Shown: positions 15,869 through 23,027 of the stretch, piece by piece
How the letters are laid out: each line of letters begins with the position of its first letter
Position numbering within the stretch: position 1 is the stretch's first letter
From: an uncultured Oscillospiraceae bacterium
GTDB taxonomy: Bacteria > Bacillota > Clostridia > Oscillospirales > Oscillospiraceae
Assembly: GCA_947631845.1 (NCBI GenBank)
Contig: CANRMY010000026.1
Coordinates: 1 to 34,165, forward strand
Length of the DNA: 34,165 bases
Reading direction: 5' to 3'
The notes under the pieces: generated by a model
The model's input: the letters and a program-made list of their open reading frames with translations, nothing else
Database searches by the model: none
What the model was told of the DNA's origin: nothing
Position numbers and translations under genes: made by a program

Positions 15869-16177
15869 TCATTGTCCGCACCGATCCCGCATCTGCTTGA
15901 TCAGTCTGTTTTTCTCGGCGAGGATGGATGCCAGCGCCTGCAGCTCCAACGCCTCTTCCCCTTCAAGGCCGTACAAGTCAAGGGAAAGCGTGTTGGTCCG
16001 CCCCAACAGGTAATCGGTGGTCGTTCCGAAAATATCGGCGATCCTTGAAAGAGTTTCCAAAGGGGGCTGCCGGATGCTCTGCTCATATGCCGAGATCGTG
16101 GACCTGTCTATTGACAGAAGACCGGCAAGCTGGTCCTGAGAGAGATTCTTCGCCTGCCTGAGCTCCTTCAATCGCAT
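15869..16177 (-). CDS. XRE-family transcriptional regulator
   Basis: A small DNA-binding repressor-like protein of 102 residues. The Cro/CI helix-turn-helix covers residues 1-60 (MRLKELRQAKNLSQDQLAGL, then STISAYEQSIRQPPLETL, IADIFGTTTDYLLGR). The C-terminal 40 residues form a charged helix, likely for dimerisation. ATG 16177 fits the family start. A GTG at 16195 adds six residues and has a purine-rich GGAAGGGGG further upstream. It is the first gene of the recombinase operon, 21 bp before the recombinase start, and probably controls it. An imperfect CCTG-N14-CAGG dyad at about 16213-16234 is a possible operator. Confidence 0.85.
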   Translation of the reverse strand: MRLKELRQAKNLSQDQLAGLLSIDRSTISAYEQSIRQPPLETLSRIADIFGTTTDYLLGRTNTLSLDLYGLEGEEALELQALASILAEKNRLIKQMRDRCGQ

Positions 16178-16234
16178 TGAAAACGAAAATAACACCGTCT
16201 GCGGCCCCCTTCCTGTAAGATAAGTATATCAGGA

Positions 16235-16653
16235 AGTGTGCTACAATTGGTCGCAGACTCGTGACACTTTGCAACCACGCACGCATTTTGGTAATGAAAA
16301 TATCTTAGTCGTACATTCAGGTCAACCCAAATGGAGTATTACCATGGTTCATTTTTCAGGCCGGCGTTATGCGGCGGTCTTTTTGTTGTGTCCCTTTTCC
16401 GCCTCCAACATTTTTCTGTTTTCTTCATTTTTTGCTTGACTTTTTATTTGCAGGCTACTGTGCTCTTTCAAATTATGGATAGACTAATGAAGCGCTCCCC
16501 GGCGGACGATCACGTCTATACTTTCGTGGACAAGAGGCGAGTTGAGGGCAAGCCTTTCGCATACAAAAAAACTGTCATGGATATATCTTGCAGGAAGAAC
16601 CTTATCATGGTATACTCTATATGCCAGTGGTATTGATGAATTGTTTTTGCGTC
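16235..16653. other. About 420 bp without a recognisable gene
   Basis: Lower in G+C than its surroundings. Short open frames exist on both strands (the longest plus-strand one begins at 16331) but have no convincing ribosome site, composition or family match. The part next to 16200 should contain the promoter of the XRE-recombinase operon. I found no clean -35/-10 pair beyond a TATACT-like -10 on the minus strand near 16224. Probably a degraded end of an integrated element. Confidence 0.4.
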
Positions 16654-16878
16654 TTAGATGAGCAGTATTGACTGTCCGTAGGGAGGATCTGCGGGAATAC
16701 AATTTATAATGATGACCCAGTCCTCCATATGCTCCAACCGGCCTGACGACGTAAGGCCGTTCACCCGGAATTCCAGACAGTCCCCGCAGTGGAGTCCGCC
16801 CAGCAATTTTCCGTCAGGCAGGACCAGATCGGGGCGGCCAATTGATTCGTTGTATATGAGAATCCCTTCCATTTCCAT
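16654..16878 (-). CDS. DUF5348-family small protein
   Basis: A 74-residue protein of unknown function, found in clostridial conjugative elements and phages. Features matching the family are the opening G-I-L-I-Y-N, the central GGLHCGDCLEFRVNG and the closing DWVIINCIPADPPYG-like strand. The start is ATG 16878 with AAGGAG 2-7 nt upstream. Its ribosome site overlaps, back to back, that of the divergent jetA remnant, leaving only 20 bp between the two start codons. That leaves no room for a promoter, so its original upstream region has probably been replaced. Confidence 0.65.
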   Translation of the reverse strand: MEMEGILIYNESIGRPDLVLPDGKLLGGLHCGDCLEFRVNGLTSSGRLEHMEDWVIIINCIPADPPYGQSILLI

Positions 16879-16898
16879 TCTCCTTGGAGGTGTAGTGT

Positions 16899-17356
16899 AT
16901 GAGACTCTTTGAGGCTGTCCCTTCTGAGTTGTTCTCCGTTCTGGCATCGCCAAACAGGGAGCTGTAGCGGATGCGTTGGATGTACTCTACGAGGCGTATG
17001 GGGACAACCTGAAAATATCCGAGAACACCTATTACAGTATGCTCAGAAGCAGGCTGGAGGATCAACTCGTCCAAGCCGATTTTTCGGATGAGGATATTGA
17101 TGAGGAGGAGCTTCGGGACATCTCCGGCCGCGCCCGTTTTTTGATACGCAAGCTGGGAAGCCGGGGGTGGTTTGAGAAAGAGCGGGGCAGGGACTATAAC
17201 AGCTTTGAGGAGTATCTTACCATTCCAAGCTATAGCGGCCGCATTTTGGAGCTGCTCCATCAACTTCGGGACAACGCGCCCATGCGGGGCTTTTCCTATG
17301 TGTTCGGAACCTATTCCGCGCTGACTGTAGCAAGGAACAGCGCAAGCTATATTATT
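16899..17356 (+). pseudogene. jetA: Wadjet anti-plasmid protein JetA, N-terminal remnant
   Basis: JetA is the kleisin-like subunit of the Wadjet SMC-type system that cleaves circular plasmids. ATG 16899 (GGAGG upstream) gives MRLFEAVPSELFSVLASPNR and E-L, then a TAG. One missing base at about 16965 explains this, since the next frame continues ADALDVLYEAYGDNLKIS, RSRLEDQLVQADF, EEELRDISGRARFLIRKLGS, RGWFEKERG and SYVFGTYSALTVARN. Similarity ends near 17345, where the IS3-family element begins. About 150 of the roughly 450-500 residues remain. JetB, JetC and JetD are not in the window, so the system is dead here. Confidence 0.75.
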
Positions 17357-18566
17357 CACTATGAATTTACTGATATAATAGCCGCATCACGTAAAAGGAG
17401 ATGCGGCTATGACTACATATAGCGGCACACAGAAGCAAGCCATTTTAGACCGTTACTTTTCCGGGGAGAGCGCCAGAACGCTGGTTTCGAGTACCGGGAT
17501 CCCGCGCAGTACGATATATGCGTGGGTAAAGAAGGCAAACGATATCGGAAAAAACGATTCAATCAGCAGAAAAGCCTACAACCAGTTACAGGAGCACGCC
17601 TGTCGTCTGGAGGAAATGATGAATATTCTGAAAACCTGCGGTTGCGCGCCGCATGATCCGCTTTCTGAAAAGCTGAAAACGTTGGAATGGATATACAATG
17701 AGGGTGGTCACAGTGTAAGGGTTATCTGCGAGGCTCTTGATGTCCCCAGAGGGACCTTTTATAACCACATCTTTCGCAACAAGAGAGAGAAAAACAGTTA
17801 CGAAAAGCGCCGGGAGGAGTTGCGCGGGCATATTCGGGAAGTCTTTGATAACAGCAATCAAATTTTCGGTGCCGCTAAGATCGTTGCCGTTTTGCGGGAG
17901 CAGGGGGTAAATACCACAATAGAGACGGTGCGCCAGCTCATGCGGGAGATGGGGCTGGCGAGTGTCCGAAAGGGGGCGAAAAAGCAATATGAGGACGAGT
18001 CCAGAAAAACAAGAAATGTCGTTAAGCGCAATTTTCAGGTGGACAGGCCAAACGCGGTCTGGGTGAGCGACGTCACCTTTTTCCGATTCAACGACCTTTA
18101 CTATTGCGTTTGCGTCATTATGGATCTGTACGCCCGTAAGATCATTTCCCACCGCGTTGGTACCAACAATAGCACCCAACTGGTCAAAAGTACTTTTCGC
18201 GAAGCGTATGAGTCACGGGACCCGGAAAATGGCTTGATTTTTCACTCGGACCAGGGGAGCAATTACCGTTCTCGTGCTTTCCGTGCCTTTTTGACAGAGC
18301 GCGGTGTTATCCAATCATTTTCCAATCCTGGTTCGCCATATGACAACTCCGTGGCGGAATCGTTCTTTTCCTCCATGAAAAGCGAAGAACTGTACAGATA
18401 CAAGTACCACTCGGAGAAAGAGCTTCGCGAGGGCGTGGCGCGATATATACGTTTTTACAACTCTGAGCGCCCACATAAATCCCTCAGCTACAAGACTCCA
18501 AATCAGAAAGAGCAGGAATACTGGACAGCCATGGAGAATAGTTGAATATACAGATTAGACACAGTG
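17357..18566 (+). mobile_element. IS3-family insertion sequence (boundaries approximate)
   Basis: A 1.2-kb element carrying one transposase gene. The ends are suggested by an imperfect inverted pair: CACTATGAATTTACTG beginning at 17357 and its partner, the reverse complement of 18550-18566 (CACTGTGTCTAATCTG). A duplicated target could not be identified because jetA sequence is not found on the right side. Either the insertion was followed by deletion or the right flank was already different. Confidence 0.6.
17409..18545 (+). CDS. IS3-family transposase, single uninterrupted frame
   Basis: A DDE transposase of 378 residues. The N-terminal helix-turn-helix has TLVSSTGIPRSTIYAWVKKA. A second helix-turn-helix follows (VICEALDVPRGTFYNHIF), then the HTH_21/linker (NQIFGAAKIVAVLREQGV). 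The rve core has all three acidic residues: Asp in WVSDVTFF, Asp in FHSDQGSNY and Glu in SVAESFFSSMKSEEL. Most IS3 members split this protein into orfA and orfB joined by a -1 frameshift. Here it is one frame. AAAAGGAG lies about 8 nt before the ATG. It appears intact and potentially active. Confidence 0.9.
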   Translation: MTTYSGTQKQAILDRYFSGESARTLVSSTGIPRSTIYAWVKKANDIGKNDSISRKAYNQLQEHACRLEEMMNILKTCGCAPHDPLSEKLKTLEWIYNEGGHSVRVICEALDVPRGTFYNHIFRNKREKNSYEKRREELRGHIREVFDNSNQIFGAAKIVAVLREQGVNTTIETVRQLMREMGLASVRKGAKKQYEDESRKTRNVVKRNFQVDRPNAVWVSDVTFFRFNDLYYCVCVIMDLYARKIISHRVGTNNSTQLVKSTFREAYESRDPENGLIFHSDQGSNYRSRAFRAFLTERGVIQSFSNPGSPYDNSVAESFFSSMKSEELYRYKYHSEKELREGVARYIRFYNSERPHKSLSYKTPNQKEQEYWTAMENS

Positions 18567-18636
18567 GTTCGCAAGTGACCGTTTTTGATTTTTAGTATTG
18601 GCTTTTTCATAAAATCTTCAACGTGTATCTGGACAT

Positions 18637-18960
18637 TTAGCGAAAGCAAAAAAGCTGGAACCCGTTGAAAATCAAGGCAAAATAAAAGAGAGGACCTTCA
18701 TGTCCAAACCTCAGCGGTTCAGATTTGAAGGTTCTCTCAGACGGATTCGAACCCCCGACCCGATGATTACAAACCAGCTCCAGCCTATAATTCTGAGTAT
18801 TTCTAAGACTTATCGCTCCGTTTCCCTCCAAAATCAGCAGCTCGTTCATGCTGTTCGCTCCACTGTTTCCACTCGCGAATTTCGTCCAGTGGGTCAACTT
18901 GTGGGTCAGGCCGCCTTCCGGGCAGAAAGTGGGCTGGACGATTCGGATAATCGAAGAATC
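18637..18960 (-). other. Integration-site remnant region (GGGTCA repeats plus tRNA 3' fragment)
   Basis: No gene is supported here. The segment holds GTGGGTCAACTT-GTGGGTCAGG at 18889-18910, like the tandem GGGTCA motif in both 0.7-kb repeats. It also holds the tRNA fragment at 18730-18778. An inverted repeat on the minus strand, GAGAACCTTCA against TGAAGGTCCTCTC with T-rich DNA after it, resembles a terminator that starts inside the tRNA end. This is the signature of the tRNA-side end of an integrated element whose integrase has been lost. Confidence 0.5.
18730..18778 (-). other. 3' part of a tRNA gene, probably tRNA-Thr-like attachment-site remnant
   Basis: On the minus strand the DNA reads an anticodon arm (GCTGG-TTTGTAA-TCATC), a variable loop and a T-arm with loop TTCGAAT (stem GGGGG/CCGTC, one mismatch). 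A seven-base acceptor half TGAGAGA and an A discriminator follow. No matching 5' half is found upstream. Integrases that target tRNA genes leave exactly such 3' fragments. The anticodon assignment (TGT) is tentative. Confidence 0.55.
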
Positions 18961-19828
18961 AAGCAAGGAGGGCCTTCCAATCTACCGGGAAACCCATAGA
19001 CGTGATTTTCACGGAGGGGTACTTTTCGATATACGATTCAAGCTCGTCCACGAAGCGCTTCCAGCGCCGGTCATGGGGGACTATCTTGGAAACGCACAAG
19101 AGTACGCCATAGATCCTGTTATTCCCGATGCCCATTTGTGTGTACTGCTTGTACAGCTTTGGTGTTTTGGCGAGCTTGGCATTGTAAAGCCGTCCATAAT
19201 GAGCGCAGAGATTTCGTACGTAAGCGATGCTCTCGATCCAGCTCTCGAAATATGTATATCCGACTCCGTATGTGCCGGCAACCGCCTTCTTGTCCTCATT
19301 TTTCATGTTCTTGAAAAATTTTGACAGCGTACCGAAGCTGAAGAGCTCCACCAGCGCGTACATAGGAATTTTTCCATCCACGTAATTTGTCTGAAAATTC
19401 CTGACGAACGGGGACTTGGCGTTGCGTTCAATTTCGCGGTTTATGTCCTCGATAAACTCTTTATGATAGCCGGCATCGGCAAAATTTGCGGGGGTTTCAT
19501 ATCCCAAAACGCCGTACTTGCAGGAGAAGTAATTTGCCAGCCTGCAACGCAGATTGACTTCAACGCGCTCGATGACCGTAAACAGAAGCTGACGAAATTT
19601 CCCATTAAATTTATACAACTCCACGATTTGTTCAAAGGTCATCCCGTCTGAATATGTGCCGTTTTTGGGCTTCAATCCAAGGCTAAATGCCTTTACAAGG
19701 CGAAAGTAGGATATATCATTCAAAATATTCTCCGCCATGCTCTCGTCACTGATCGTAAGGCCAATGCTTTTGAGATTTTTCACCTGCTCCGCTACAGTCA
19801 TGGGCGACTGATGCTCCTTGAGCTCCAT
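18959..19828 (-). CDS. Abi_2/AbiF-type abortive-infection protein (HEPN superfamily)
   Basis: A 289-residue Abi_2 (PF07751) protein related to lactococcal AbiD/AbiF, phage-defence factors thought to be HEPN RNases. The motif ISYFRLVKAFSLGLK follows the N-terminal helix. IERVEVNLRCRLANYF comes next, then PMYALVELFSFGTLSKFF. The HEPN-like R-x4-H is R205-N-L-C-A-H210. Start ATG 19828 is chosen for its GAGGTGA site; an upstream in-frame extension would run through the hairpin RNA region. It is transcribed from a promoter at 19903-19931, and a conserved-looking hairpin forms the 5' leader. It is divergent from a TOTE-type gene, and a Wadjet remnant lies nearby. Confidence 0.88.
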   Translation of the reverse strand: MELKEHQSPMTVAEQVKNLKSIGLTISDESMAENILNDISYFRLVKAFSLGLKPKNGTYSDGMTFEQIVELYKFNGKFRQLLFTVIERVEVNLRCRLANYFSCKYGVLGYETPANFADAGYHKEFIEDINREIERNAKSPFVRNFQTNYVDGKIPMYALVELFSFGTLSKFFKNMKNEDKKAVAGTYGVGYTYFESWIESIAYVRNLCAHYGRLYNAKLAKTPKLYKQYTQMGIGNNRIYGVLLCVSKIVPHDRRWKRFVDELESYIEKYPSVKITSMGFPVDWKALLA

Positions 19829-19852
19829 GAAAGTCACCTCAGTAATTAAATG

Positions 19853-19890
19853 ACCCGACGTGGTACGCATCGTTGAGAGGCGTGTCGGGT
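19853..19890 (-). ncRNA. Hairpin RNA upstream of the abi gene (abiF RNA motif candidate)
   Basis: On the minus strand the outer stem ACCCGAC/GTCGGGT encloses an inner ACGC/GCGT stem with an 11-nt loop and a short ACCAC bulge. It starts a few bases after the predicted transcription start and ends 24 bp before the abi start codon. An abiF RNA motif upstream of abi genes has been described bioinformatically. The layout fits it, but I cannot run the covariance model. Confidence 0.55.
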
Positions 19891-19902
19891 TCTGTTACTG
19901 TT

Positions 19903-19931
19903 ATTATACGCGAATACAAGCAAAAATGCAA
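19903..19931 (-). promoter_or_regulatory. Promoter of the abi gene and its leader RNA
   Basis: On the minus strand TTGCAT (19931-19926) and a perfect TATAAT (19908-19903) are separated by 17 bp. The start point is expected near 19896, just before the hairpin. Confidence 0.65.
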
Positions 19932-19974
19932 CAATAATATTTGCCAAACAAATAAAAGATTTCGTAGCAATGAC

Positions 19975-20003
19975 TTGTGCGAAGGGAAGCTAAGACCTAT
20001 AAT
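19975..20003 (+). promoter_or_regulatory. Promoter of the TOTE-type primase-helicase gene
   Basis: TTGTGC (19975-19980) and a perfect TATAAT (19998-20003) lie 17 bp apart, about 40 bp before the start codon. The promoter is divergent from the abi promoter within 45 bp, so the two defence genes share one control region. Confidence 0.6.
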
Positions 20004-20042
20004 TATAAAATGTAATATAAAAAAGATGTTGGGTGAGGTGTT

Positions 20043-22940
20043 ATGGAGAATACAGCAAATATCGATGGGAGGAATTATTGCTTTTTGGAGCTTCTTGGCG
20101 CGGCTGACGGGAGTGGGGATTATGTGCTCTGCTCCGATTCCAACGGTGTGCGGTATGTCTGTCCGGCGGAGGTGTGGCGGGCAAACGCCGTCGTGGATAC
20201 ATCGTCGGTCAATCGAAGCAGTTCCGCCAAAGAGAAGATTGATCTCTTTCTCGACCTTTTTCGCGGGCGCGAGGACGTGTACGCAAGGCACTGGTACAGT
20301 CCGAAGACGGGCAAGAGCGGCTATGCCCCCGTGTGCCGGAACGAGTGGCGGGAGGGCGTGTGCGATAAAAGGAAATACAAATGTGCCGAGTGTCCAAACC
20401 GGGAATTCGCGCCGTTGAACGCCGAGGTCATCAGGGCGCACCTTATGGGGCGGGACGAGCTTTGCCGGGATGTGGCGGCGGTCTATCCCATGCTGCCAGA
20501 CGACACCACGCGTCTCCTGGCCATGGATTTTGACGGGGCGAGCTGGAAGGCCGACGTCTCCGCTGTGAGAAAGGTCTGCGAAAGCGTCGGACTTGTCCCC
20601 GCCGTGGAGCGCTCCCGCTCTGGTGACGGCGCCCATATCTGGTTTTTCTTCTCGGAGCCTGTCAAGGCCGCGGATGCCCGGAGGCTGGGCACGTCCTTTT
20701 TGACAAGAGCCATGGGCGAGCGTCACGAGCTGTCCTTCGCCTCCTACGACAGGCTCTTTCCGGCCCAGGATTTCCTTCCCAAGGGCGGGTTTGGGAATCT
20801 CATCGCCCTACCGTTTCAGGGGCGGGCACAACGGGAAGGAAATACGCTCTTTGTGGACGGGGAATTTGAGCCATATCCCGATCAGTGGGCGTTCCTCTCG
20901 TCCTTGCCGAAGCTCTCTTCCGGGAAGCTCGACGAATTGTTTGCCGAATTAAAGGACGACGTCGACATGGGGCCACTTCTGGATGCCGAATCCGTTAGGC
21001 CACGGCCCGAAAAAAGGACACGTCGAAAGCTGACAAGGGAGGACTTCCCCCTCTCCGCAAGGCTCATGCTGTCCAATGCCCTCTATATCGACAAATCCGG
21101 CTTCACAAGCCCCGCCCTCAACGCCATCAAACGTCTGGCGGCCTTTCCAAACCCGGAGTTTCGGCAAAAGCAGGCCATGCGGCTGCTCGTGAGGGGCGTG
21201 CCAAGGATTATCTCCTGTACTGACGAGGATATGGACTTTCTCGCGCTTCCCCGCGGCTGTATTGATGCCTTGATCGAATTGCTTGATGAATACAAGGTGC
21301 CCTATTCCTTGGAGGACAGCCGCGCTGAGGGCCGTTCCATCGACGCAATATTTTCTGGCACTCTTCGCCCAGAGCAAGCGTCGGCGGCGGAGGCCCTTTT
21401 GCGGGAGGACACCGGCGTGCTGTCCGCCGCCACCGCCTTTGGAAAAACCGTCATCGGCGCGTACCTTATCGTACAGCGCAAGGTCAATACCCTGATTCTA
21501 GTCAACTCCACCGCCCTGCTCAGCCAGTGGCGGGAGGCGCTGGAGAAATTCCTGACGATAAACGAATCGCTCCCAGTGGAGCCGAAAAAGCGCGGGAGAA
21601 AGAAGATTCGCCGCCTGATCGGTCAGCTGGGCGGCGGGAAGGACACGCGGGGCGGCGTCATCGACATTGCCCTGATGCAGTCGCTGTTCGAGGGCGACGA
21701 GCGAGAGGTCAAGCCCTTCGTTGAGGACTACGGCATGGTCATCGCGGACGAGTGCCACCACGTCGCCGCCTTCACTTTCGAAAAGGTCATGAAGGCGGTG
21801 CGGGCCAAATACGTTTATGGTCTTTCGGCCACGCCGGTCAGGAAGGATGGACACCAGCCCATCATCTTCATGCAGTGCGGCCCGGTACGGTACATCGTGG
21901 ACGCCAAAAGCCAGGCGGAAAAACGGGCGTTTTCTCATTTTGTAATCCCACGCTTTACAAGAACGCGACTTCCGGCAATCAGTGGCATCCAGGACGCCTA
22001 CGCAGGGATCGTGGAGAACAACGCCAGAAACGATTTTATCATCTCCGACGCCCTGCTAACGATCTCCGAGGGACGCACGCCTATTTTGCTCACGGAGCGC
22101 AAGGAGCACGCTGCTGCGCTCGCCTCAAGGCTTCAGGGAAAGGTGCAGAATGTCATCCTGCTCGTCGGCAGTGCGGGTCAAAAAGAGAAGCGGGAGAAGC
22201 TGGCGGCGCCGCAAAATGTCCCGCAAGAGGAGACGCTGGCCGTGGTGGCCACAGGCCGATATATCGGTGAGGGCTTTGACGCGCCGAGGCTGGACACACT
22301 CCTCCTGACCATGCCCGTCTCCTGGAAGGGCACGCTGGCGCAGTACGCGGGCCGCCTCCACCGGAGCTACGAGGGAAAACGGGAGGTGCGGATCTACGAC
22401 TATGTGGATGCCCAAGTGCCCATCTTAGAGAGGATGTATCATAAGCGTCTGCGGGGCTACGCGGATCTGGGCTATGAGGTGAAGCTGGGCGGCCGCGACA
22501 ACGCGTCCTGCGTTATTTATACAGGAAGTGAATACCTGGAGCCCTTTACAACCGATTTGGCAAGCGCGGCCCGGGAGATCGTCATCTCCAGCCCCTATAT
22601 TCAGAAAAACCGGGTAAAATCCCTGCTGCCGCTCCTGACAGGCGTCCCCGCCACGGTCTACACCGCCCCACCGGAGAGCTATAAGCCGGAATATCAGGAC
22701 GCCTTAGCCGCATCGATTGCCCTGCTGGAGTCCTCCGGCGTCACCGTCATCCGCCGCCCGAACCTCACTCTGCGTCTCGCGATCATCGATAAGTCCTTTG
22801 TTTGGTACGGTGATATAACCCCCCTGGCCTACCCCGCCCGCGACGCTGACGCTATCCGCTTCGACAGCGCCGACATAGCAGGAGAGTTGCTGGACACTCT
22901 GAACGGTTCCGGAGAACAGCTTGGTATTGAAGAAGTATAG
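20043..22940 (+). CDS. TOTE-type archaeo-eukaryotic primase / superfamily 2 helicase fusion
   Basis: A 965-residue cytoplasmic nucleic-acid enzyme of the type annotated as TOTE conflict system, proposed to act against invading DNA. A Cys cluster (C98, C107, C114, C117) may bind zinc. The AEP primase domain has metal ligands D162 and D164 in LLAMDFDG, S-G-D-G-A-H-I-W with H198, and GFGNLIALPFQGRAQ. The SF2 helicase follows: Walker A ATAFGKT (463-469), DECHH (569-573), LSATPVRKDG and motif VI QYAGRLHRS. A C-terminal phospholipase-D-like region (845-930) ends LRLAIIDKSFVWYGDI, without the usual His, so its nuclease site looks lost. GTGAGGTG lies upstream of the ATG. Confidence 0.85.
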   Translation: MENTANIDGRNYCFLELLGAADGSGDYVLCSDSNGVRYVCPAEVWRANAVVDTSSVNRSSSAKEKIDLFLDLFRGREDVYARHWYSPKTGKSGYAPVCRNEWREGVCDKRKYKCAECPNREFAPLNAEVIRAHLMGRDELCRDVAAVYPMLPDDTTRLLAMDFDGASWKADVSAVRKVCESVGLVPAVERSRSGDGAHIWFFFSEPVKAADARRLGTSFLTRAMGERHELSFASYDRLFPAQDFLPKGGFGNLIALPFQGRAQREGNTLFVDGEFEPYPDQWAFLSSLPKLSSGKLDELFAELKDDVDMGPLLDAESVRPRPEKRTRRKLTREDFPLSARLMLSNALYIDKSGFTSPALNAIKRLAAFPNPEFRQKQAMRLLVRGVPRIISCTDEDMDFLALPRGCIDALIELLDEYKVPYSLEDSRAEGRSIDAIFSGTLRPEQASAAEALLREDTGVLSAATAFGKTVIGAYLIVQRKVNTLILVNSTALLSQWREALEKFLTINESLPVEPKKRGRKKIRRLIGQLGGGKDTRGGVIDIALMQSLFEGDEREVKPFVEDYGMVIADECHHVAAFTFEKVMKAVRAKYVYGLSATPVRKDGHQPIIFMQCGPVRYIVDAKSQAEKRAFSHFVIPRFTRTRLPAISGIQDAYAGIVENNARNDFIISDALLTISEGRTPILLTERKEHAAALASRLQGKVQNVILLVGSAGQKEKREKLAAPQNVPQEETLAVVATGRYIGEGFDAPRLDTLLLTMPVSWKGTLAQYAGRLHRSYEGKREVRIYDYVDAQVPILERMYHKRLRGYADLGYEVKLGGRDNASCVIYTGSEYLEPFTTDLASAAREIVISSPYIQKNRVKSLLPLLTGVPATVYTAPPESYKPEYQDALAASIALLESSGVTVIRRPNLTLRLAIIDKSFVWYGDITPLAYPARDADAIRFDSADIAGELLDTLNGSGEQLGIEEV

Positions 22941-22976
22941 TGCAATAGCCGCCGGCAGATGCCGGCGGCTATTGCA
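22941..22976. terminator. Perfect 16-bp hairpin after the primase-helicase gene
   Basis: TGCAATAGCCGCCGGC and GCCGGCGGCTATTGCA flank the loop AGAT, beginning right after the stop codon. There is no T-run on the plus strand, so it may be a poor intrinsic terminator, a transcript-stabilising structure, or a barrier between this gene and the convergent envelope operon. Confidence 0.5.
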
Positions 22977-23027
22977 TATAAAGTGAACTCAAATTTTGTG
23001 ACGCTATAAGCAAAAGTGGACATGTTG

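Noticed and set aside
14654-16048. 464-codon plus-strand open frame
   Set aside because: It is antisense to the serine recombinase and XRE genes, which have clear motifs; the plus-strand translation has none.
16331-16636. 101-codon plus-strand open frame
   Set aside because: No ribosome site, Cys/Phe-rich odd composition and no family similarity; likely non-coding.
18730-18778. Complete tRNA gene
   Set aside because: No 5' acceptor strand, D-arm or complement of the 3' acceptor half is found upstream on that strand.
18700-18999. Open frames across the tRNA remnant
   Set aside because: They contain peptide strings typical of translated tRNA T-arms and have no ribosome sites.
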